A stretch of DNA of 58,271 nt from Pseudomonadota bacterium. GTDB taxonomy: Bacteria > Pseudomonadota > Gammaproteobacteria > Burkholderiales > Burkholderiaceae_D. A model generated the notes under the pieces. It was not told the origin of the DNA and did no database searches. It worked only from the letters and a program-made list of their open reading frames with translations. The DNA lies in assembly GCA_023449275.1 (NCBI GenBank), contig JAEXJM010000058.1, positions 1-58,271 of the forward strand, read 5' to 3'. Shown one piece after another: positions 54,684 to 58,271 of this stretch. Numbering within the stretch: the first letter of the stretch is position 1; every line of letters begins with the position of its first letter. The position numbers and the translations under genes were made by a program.

Positions 54684-54724
54684 ACAGCCATGACACGAAA
54701 CCGGTGCCATGGCTGTTATCTTTT
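54684..54724 (+). terminator. Probable terminator of adhP
   Basis: ACAGCCATG (54684-54692) pairs with CATGGCTGT (54708-54716), and CAC/GTG extends the stem across an A-C mismatch. TATCTTTT follows. The U-run is interrupted, so strength is moderate. Confidence 0.65.
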
Positions 54725-54852
54725 GCGAATACGTGATTTCCACAGAGCCGACATCATTCATTTCGGATCATATTGGCGGAAACATTAAACATGACTGAAA
54801 AACAAATAAATTGATAAATGAAAAATTTCTTTTACTTTGAGTAAAAAAATGG

Positions 54853-54881
54853 TTGACACGAGTAATGTTCTTTGGTTTAAT
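54853..54881 (+). promoter_or_regulatory. Near-consensus sigma-70 promoter of the micropeptide unit
   Basis: TTGACA at 54853-54858 and TTTAAT at 54876-54881 are spaced by exactly 17 bases: a full -35 match and five of six at -10. The region before it is AT-rich (54790-54850), like an UP element. The expected start is about 54888, giving a leader of about 139 bases before the ORF at 55027. Confidence 0.82.
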
Positions 54882-54933
54882 AGTTTCCAAGGACGGGGAT
54901 GTCCGGATCTCAAAGAATAAAAATTCCCTTTCC

Positions 54934-54969
54934 TGAGCTGATGAAGCTGATTTAGCTGATGAAGCTGAT
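54934..54969 (+). repeat. Four-copy 9-nt tandem repeat, NNAGCTGAT
   Basis: The stretch reads as four perfect 9-base units with the core AGCTGAT, preceded by TG, GA, TT and GA. AGCT is self-complementary, so neighbouring units can pair. The units are in register with the downstream ORF, but a TGA stop at 54934-54936 closes the frame before them. It lies in the leader RNA. Confidence 0.85.
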
Positions 54970-54978
54970 ACTCAGATG

Positions 54979-55014
54979 TACCAACTTTACCAACTTAACC
55001 AACTTTACCGACGT
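54979..55014 (+). repeat. Four-copy 9-nt tandem repeat, TACCAACTT
   Basis: The four units are TACCAACTT, TACCAACTT, AACCAACTT and TACCGACGT. They begin 9 bases after the AGCTGAT block and end just before the AAGGAG ribosome site. They are in frame with the ORF at 55027. From an ATG at 54976 they would encode a YQL tripeptide repeat (MYQLYQLNQLYRRKERV) joined to the micropeptide. Confidence 0.85.
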
Positions 55015-55026
55015 AAGGAGAGAGTC

Positions 55027-55116
55027 ATGGAAACTGCAGGAGTCGTATTCTGTTTTGCACTGATGGCCTTGGGTGCGATTGGCGCCGTTATGCAAAGAGC
55101 ACGGGGCAACTGGTAA
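55027..55116 (+). CDS. Small membrane peptide, 29 residues, unknown
   Basis: ATG at 55027 lies six bases after a strong AAGGAG (55015-55020). The peptide starts METAGVVFCFALMALGAIGA and ends VMQRARGNW: a short acidic start, one hydrophobic stretch of about 19 residues (likely a membrane helix with small Gly/Ala residues), then a basic-aromatic tail. It has its own near-consensus promoter at 54853 and a strong terminator at 55143. An in-frame ATG at 54976 would give 46 residues but has no ribosome site. I do not recognise it; its size and shape suit a regulator or accessory subunit of a membrane complex, but this is only inference. Confidence 0.72.
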   Translation: METAGVVFCFALMALGAIGAVMQRARGNW

Positions 55117-55142
55117 TACACCGGATTTTCAAACTGATTGCT

Positions 55143-55174
55143 AAATGCCAGATCTTCGGATCTGGCATTTTTCA
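55143..55174 (+). terminator. Strong terminator with UUCG loop
   Basis: AAATGCCAGATC (55143-55154) pairs perfectly with GATCTGGCATTT (55159-55170) around the very stable TTCG tetraloop; the T-run extends from 55168 to 55172. It lies 27 bases after the micropeptide stop. Confidence 0.95.
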
Positions 55175-55286
55175 TGGGCGGGATGGGAGTATCGGGAAAT
55201 TGCGACGCCAGCCGGATGAACGTTCGATCTGACGATTCAGCTCATTGTCTGGGAGAATACTGTCGTATATTTAAAACGGTTTCAGT

Positions 55287-55586
55287 TCAATTGTTTTGTT
55301 CGTTTGCCGGAGCGCTGAGCAAAACAAGTGTGCTTTTGGCCAGTTCAGCCTCAAGCTCTTTGCTCATTTCGCCGAATTCGTCATGCGAAGTTCCGAGAAA
55401 CAGAAGAATGCCGATAGGTACATTCAGGGCGTGGCATATTTTCTGCAAGGTCGAAAGGGTAATGTCACGCTGGTTATGTTCGATTAATGACAGATAGGAC
55501 ACCGAGCATTCTGCCATTTCGGCCAGTTTTGTCTGGGAATAACCCCGTCTTATTCGGCATGTTTTGATTGCGTTGCCTATATCCAT
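55287..55586 (-). CDS. XRE-family HTH regulator
   Basis: The 99-residue protein is a single Cro/C1-type helix-turn-helix domain (about 4-62): IKTCRIRRGYSQTKLAEMAE, then CSVSYLSLIEHNQRDITLST as the recognition region, and LQKICHALNVPIGILLFLG. A short acidic-helical tail follows. ATG has a good AAGGAG site (minus strand, 55592-55597). It faces the micropeptide unit and ends 112 bp from its terminator. Small solitary XRE proteins regulate neighbours or mobile elements; its target here is unknown. Confidence 0.9.
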   Translation of the reverse strand: MDIGNAIKTCRIRRGYSQTKLAEMAECSVSYLSLIEHNQRDITLSTLQKICHALNVPIGILLFLGTSHDEFGEMSKELEAELAKSTLVLLSAPANEQNN

Positions 55587-55653
55587 TTGATCTCCTTGTT
55601 AAACATACTATCCCGACTCGATGGAGGGCATTATGCGCCTGGATAAGCATTGG

Positions 55654-55680
55654 CGGCAAACCTGATGTTTGCCGTTTTTT
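55654..55680 (+). terminator. Strong + strand terminator with no assigned gene
   Basis: CGGCAAAC (55654-55661) pairs perfectly with GTTTGCCG (55667-55674) around CTGAT, followed by TTTTTT (55675-55680). It lies just upstream of the xre start on the opposite strand. The only + strand ORF nearby is a 14-codon frame (55620-55664) overlapping the stem. Confidence 0.8.
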
Positions 55681-56373
55681 ATGTAGGTTACAGGTATAAC
55701 CTGCGAAAAAATGATTATTTTAATTCAAAAACAGACCTCACATCAAATAACGAAAATTGTCGGCAGTTGGGTGAAGGATCGTAAAACGATATTTTCGGGG
55801 TGGCCTGACGTTCCGTCATAAAAGGAACATCGCGTTCAGGAAAGATGCGCCAGATACCATCCTGTTTTATTGAGTCAGGATAGTACCCGGTGCCTTTGTT
55901 TCGAGAAAATCCAGCTACGGTCATGTTTCAGGGATTTACTTATATTTTGGAAGACAAAACGGACGTATAAGTATGGGATACCTTATGTCTGGTGTACGTA
56001 AGTGTTTTTGTGCAGGAAACAGGTGGCCCGATCGGCACTCCGGAAAGGTATGGTCATAATGTCGTGTCAAAAGAATATTCATGGCCGGTTGTTTTGATGG
56101 AACAAGCGTTCCGGTAACAGGCGACGCGAAAGGAACTGTCAATCGGGCGGTTGGCAGAACGGCAAAAGAAGCGGCCGGTTATTTCCATTTATCAAAAGGC
56201 GTTTGATGTATGTCAGGTATTTTTTAGCCTGGTTCCTTATCCTTGAACATAATGAAAAAATAGGAAGAGCTTGCATGGTTTCCCTAAAAAGCAGGCATGC
56301 TCAGCAACAATTTCAACTTGCCCTTATAATTGATTTTCCTGGTTTTCAAATTGCCCCTTCGAAAGGAATTGTC
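55681..56373. other. Spacer with degenerate coding-like pieces
   Basis: No intact gene is supported. On the minus strand, 55715-55924, a 69-codon frame (GTGYYPDSIKQDGIWRIFPE inside) looks mildly protein-like. On the + strand, about 55990-56206, two overlapping frames read VSVFVQETGGPIGTPERYGH and then TGDAKGTVNRAVGRTAKEAA, ending at a TGA just before 56206. These may be remains of a gene broken by a frameshift. A TATAAT at 56325-56330 is a likely -10 for sodB, with a poor -35. Confidence 0.3.
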
Positions 56374-56952
56374 ATGGAACACAAATTGCCGCCCTTGCCC
56401 TATCCAATGGATGCGCTTCAGCCTTATATTTCCCAGGAAACGCTGGAATACCATTATGGAAAGCATCACCAGTCGTACGTTAACAATCTGAATACTCAAA
56501 TCAAGAATACCGAATTCGAAAACATGACTCTGGAAGAGATCGTCAAGAAATCATCCGGAGGCATCTTCAATAATGCCGCACAAGTGTGGAACCATACTTT
56601 CTACTGGAATTGCATGAAGCCGAATGGTGGCGGAAAACCGGCAGGCAAATTGCTGGATGCAATCGTTGCCAAATGGGGGACTTTTGAAGATTTCCAGAAA
56701 GCATATGGTCAGGCTTGTGCATCCAATTTCGGCTCCGGCTGGACCTGGCTGGTCAGGAAACCGGATGGCTCGGTCGATATCGTCAACACTTCCAATGCCG
56801 CAACACCACTGACGGGTTCGGACAAACCGCTTCTGACTTGTGATGTCTGGGAACACGCCTATTACATTGACTACCGGAATGCGCGCGTCAAATACGTTGA
56901 CGAATTCTGGAAAGTCGTCAACTGGGATTTTGTCGTATCCAATTACGTCTGA
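56374..56952 (+). CDS. sodB: Superoxide dismutase [Fe]
   Basis: SodB removes superoxide in the cytoplasm. ATG at 56374 follows GAAAGGAATTGTC and starts the standard MEHKLPPLPYPMDALQPYIS; the frame extends upstream, but those residues are not SOD. The 192 residues carry the metal ligands in LEYHYGKHHQSYVNNLN (His, about 27), AAQVWNHTFYWNCM (His, about 74), and the Asp and His in LTCDVWEHAYYIDYRNARVK (about 157-161). The FYW and glutamine arrangement suits the iron form. A strong bidirectional-looking terminator follows. Confidence 0.96.
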   Translation: MEHKLPPLPYPMDALQPYISQETLEYHYGKHHQSYVNNLNTQIKNTEFENMTLEEIVKKSSGGIFNNAAQVWNHTFYWNCMKPNGGGKPAGKLLDAIVAKWGTFEDFQKAYGQACASNFGSGWTWLVRKPDGSVDIVNTSNAATPLTGSDKPLLTCDVWEHAYYIDYRNARVKYVDEFWKVVNWDFVVSNYV

Positions 56953-56965
56953 CCCGGTCTTTGCA

Positions 56966-57001
56966 ATAAAAAACGCCGATTTCCGTATCGGCGTTTTTTA
57001 T
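56966..57001 (+). terminator. Terminator after sodB
   Basis: AAAAAACGCCGAT pairs with ATCGGCGTTTTTT around TTCCGT. Its A-run and T-run make it able to work in both directions. It lies 14 bases after the sodB stop. Confidence 0.93.
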
Positions 57002-57115
57002 TGGCCGAAACGTTCGGTATGACGGGTGTTTGAATGGCAAACGATGTTCTATAATAAACTTTGTCATTTGCCCTGTATTTTCTTATATTGGAGAACATCC
57101 TCATCTGGAGATGCC

Positions 57116-58051
57116 ATGAATAATACCGTTATTCTTTCTTCCGACGCTTGCCTGGGGCATGATCCCGGCCCGAGCCACCCTGAAAGTCCTGACAGGCTTC
57201 TGGCTGTACGGGAAGCGCTGTCCACTCCGGAATTCGAATCGGTCCCATGGTTGCATGCTCCGCTGGGAACGCGGGAACAATTACTCCTTGTTCATACACC
57301 AGAATACGTCAAACGAATTGAAACGATCCGGCCGAAAGTCGGTTATGTTCCTCTGGATGGGGGCGATACGATCATGTCTCCCGGTACATGGGATTGCGTC
57401 ATGACTTGTGTCGGCGCGGCCTGTAAGGGAGTCGATCTGGTCATGAAAGGAGAAGCGGACAACGTTTATTGCGCAACCCGTCCTTGTGGACATCATGCCG
57501 AGCCTGACAGGGCGATGGGTTTCTGCGTTTTCAATCATGCAGCAGTCGGTGCGGCCTACGCTTACGATAAATACAAGCTCGATCGAATTGCCATTGTCGA
57601 TTTCGACGTCCATCACGGCAATGGTACCCAGGATGCTTTTTATCATCGTCCGGAAATTTTTTATGCCTCCTGCCACCAGTCGCCTTTCTATCCCGGAAGC
57701 GGCGCCCGTTACGAAACAGGGATCGATCATAATATCGTGAACGTTCCACTTTCCCGTGGGGCGGGATCGGACAAATTCCGCAATTGCATGACATTCGAGA
57801 TTCTGCCAGCCCTCAGGAAATTCAACCCCTCATTTCTGATCATCTCGGCTGGTTTTGACGCTCACAGGAAAGACCCGTTAGGAGGACTGTCCTTTACCGA
57901 TGACGATTATTACTGGGTGACAAAGGAGCTGATGAAAGTGGCGGACGAATGTTGTGACGGCAAGATCGTTTCCATACTGGAAGGGGGCTACAGCCTTGAC
58001 GGCTTGGCAAGCGGCTCGGCGGCTCACGTGCGGGCATTGATGGGAAAATGA
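57116..58051 (+). CDS. Histone deacetylase family protein
   Basis: This is a 311-residue zinc-dependent deacetylase of the arginase/HDAC fold. ATG at 57116 follows GGAG; the open frame runs further upstream, but the family start is MNNTVILSSDACLGHDPGPS. Active-site motifs are complete: the His pair in RPCGHHAEPDRAMGFCVFNH (about 122-141), zinc ligands in VDFDVHHGNGTQDAFYH (about 161-177) and SAGFDAHRKDPLGG (about 243-256), and the catalytic tyrosine in LEGGYSLDGLASG (about 286-298). Bacterial members act on acetylpolyamines, acetyl-lysine proteins or related amides; the substrate here is unknown. Confidence 0.92.
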   Translation: MNNTVILSSDACLGHDPGPSHPESPDRLLAVREALSTPEFESVPWLHAPLGTREQLLLVHTPEYVKRIETIRPKVGYVPLDGGDTIMSPGTWDCVMTCVGAACKGVDLVMKGEADNVYCATRPCGHHAEPDRAMGFCVFNHAAVGAAYAYDKYKLDRIAIVDFDVHHGNGTQDAFYHRPEIFYASCHQSPFYPGSGARYETGIDHNIVNVPLSRGAGSDKFRNCMTFEILPALRKFNPSFLIISAGFDAHRKDPLGGLSFTDDDYYWVTKELMKVADECCDGKIVSILEGGYSLDGLASGSAAHVRALMGK

Positions 58052-58186
58052 GACAATCGTTTTCTGGTGAAAAGCGCGTTGTATATTTGCACAATGAAGG
58101 GTCTTGAAATGTCGCTACTTCCCACACTTTGAATAACCTGTTAGAATCTCAATCTTTCCATATTGGCTTTAACACTGTAATTATTC

Positions 58187-58271
58187 ATGACCACTATTCG
58201 CCTTAAAGAAAACGAACCATTCGAAGTCGCAATGCGACGTTTCAAACGCACCATTGAAAAAACCGGTCTGT
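58187..58271 (+). CDS. rpsU: 30S ribosomal protein S21 (3' partial)
   Basis: Only the first 28 codons are in the window. MTTIRLKENEPFEVAMRRFK and on to RTIEKTGL match the conserved start of S21, a small subunit protein that helps translation initiation. No strong ribosome site is seen before the ATG. In beta-proteobacteria rpsU often leads an operon with a GatB/YqeY protein and dnaG, which would lie outside this window. Confidence 0.93.
   Translation, partial: MTTIRLKENEPFEVAMRRFKRTIEKTGL

Noticed and set aside
54934..54969. TGATGA and CTGA in the leader repeats resemble box C/D motifs
   Set aside because: C/D RNAs are archaeal and eukaryotic; in this bacterial leader the match follows from the repeat unit.
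54934..55014. Repeat blocks considered as a CRISPR or small satellite array
   Set aside because: Units are 9 bases with no spacers, and no cas genes are present; simple tandem repeats in a leader fit better.
56203..56373. A 57-codon N-terminal extension of sodB
   Set aside because: It has no SOD-like sequence, while ATG 56374 has a good ribosome site and the family start.

Overview
This 58.3 kb window is a stretch of chromosome from a beta-proteobacterium of the Burkholderiales. It most resembles Oxalobacteraceae such as Oxalobacter. That placement is inferred from gene order (nuo operon, aroC, MFS, leuC, entericidin, leuD, leuB, asd ... truA, trpF, trpB, trpA, accD, folC, SPOR protein, cvpA, purF; and lepA, lepB, rnc, era, recO, pdxJ, acpS, nagZ) and from moderate GC. 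No database search was possible. Almost all genes are on the + strand and belong to core metabolism and housekeeping.

Layout. 1-14237: NADH dehydrogenase I genes nuoB (cut by the window edge) to nuoN, tightly packed and often overlapping by ATGA. 14349-21323: aroC, an MFS carrier, then leucine biosynthesis (leuC, leuD, leuB), with a 39-residue entericidin-type lipoprotein between leuC and leuD, then asd. 21336-26958: an accessory island. It holds a decayed truA fragment, a minus-strand tripartite efflux operon (outer-membrane lipoprotein, EmrA-like, EmrB-like), a divergent TetR regulator with a 31-bp palindromic operator, and an unassigned pseudogene. 26960-36080: intact truA, trpFBA, accD, folC, a SPOR protein, cvpA and purF. 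36218-40217: greB, a YgiQ-type radical SAM protein and a broken MFS gene. 40378-50568: translation, RNA, lipid and wall housekeeping (lepA, lepB, rnc, era, recO, pdxJ, acpS, nagZ, uvrC, pgsA). 50584-50999: a tRNA Gly-Gly-Cys cluster with its own promoter. 51000-58271: a looser region with an acetyltransferase, an RNA methyltransferase, a zinc alcohol dehydrogenase, a micropeptide transcription unit, an XRE regulator, sodB, a histone-deacetylase-family hydrolase and the start of rpsU.

Most unusual items. (1) A self-contained unit at 54853-55174: a near-consensus promoter, a leader with two different four-copy 9-nt tandem repeats, a 29-codon membrane micropeptide ORF, and a terminator with a UUCG loop. 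(2) A frameshifted, internally deleted second copy of truA just after asd, about 5.3 kb before the intact gene, bracketing the efflux island. (3) An MFS gene broken by two single-base shifts. (4) A 14-bp hairpin immediately before the accD ribosome binding site. (5) A strong terminator at 55654-55680 with no annotated gene feeding it.
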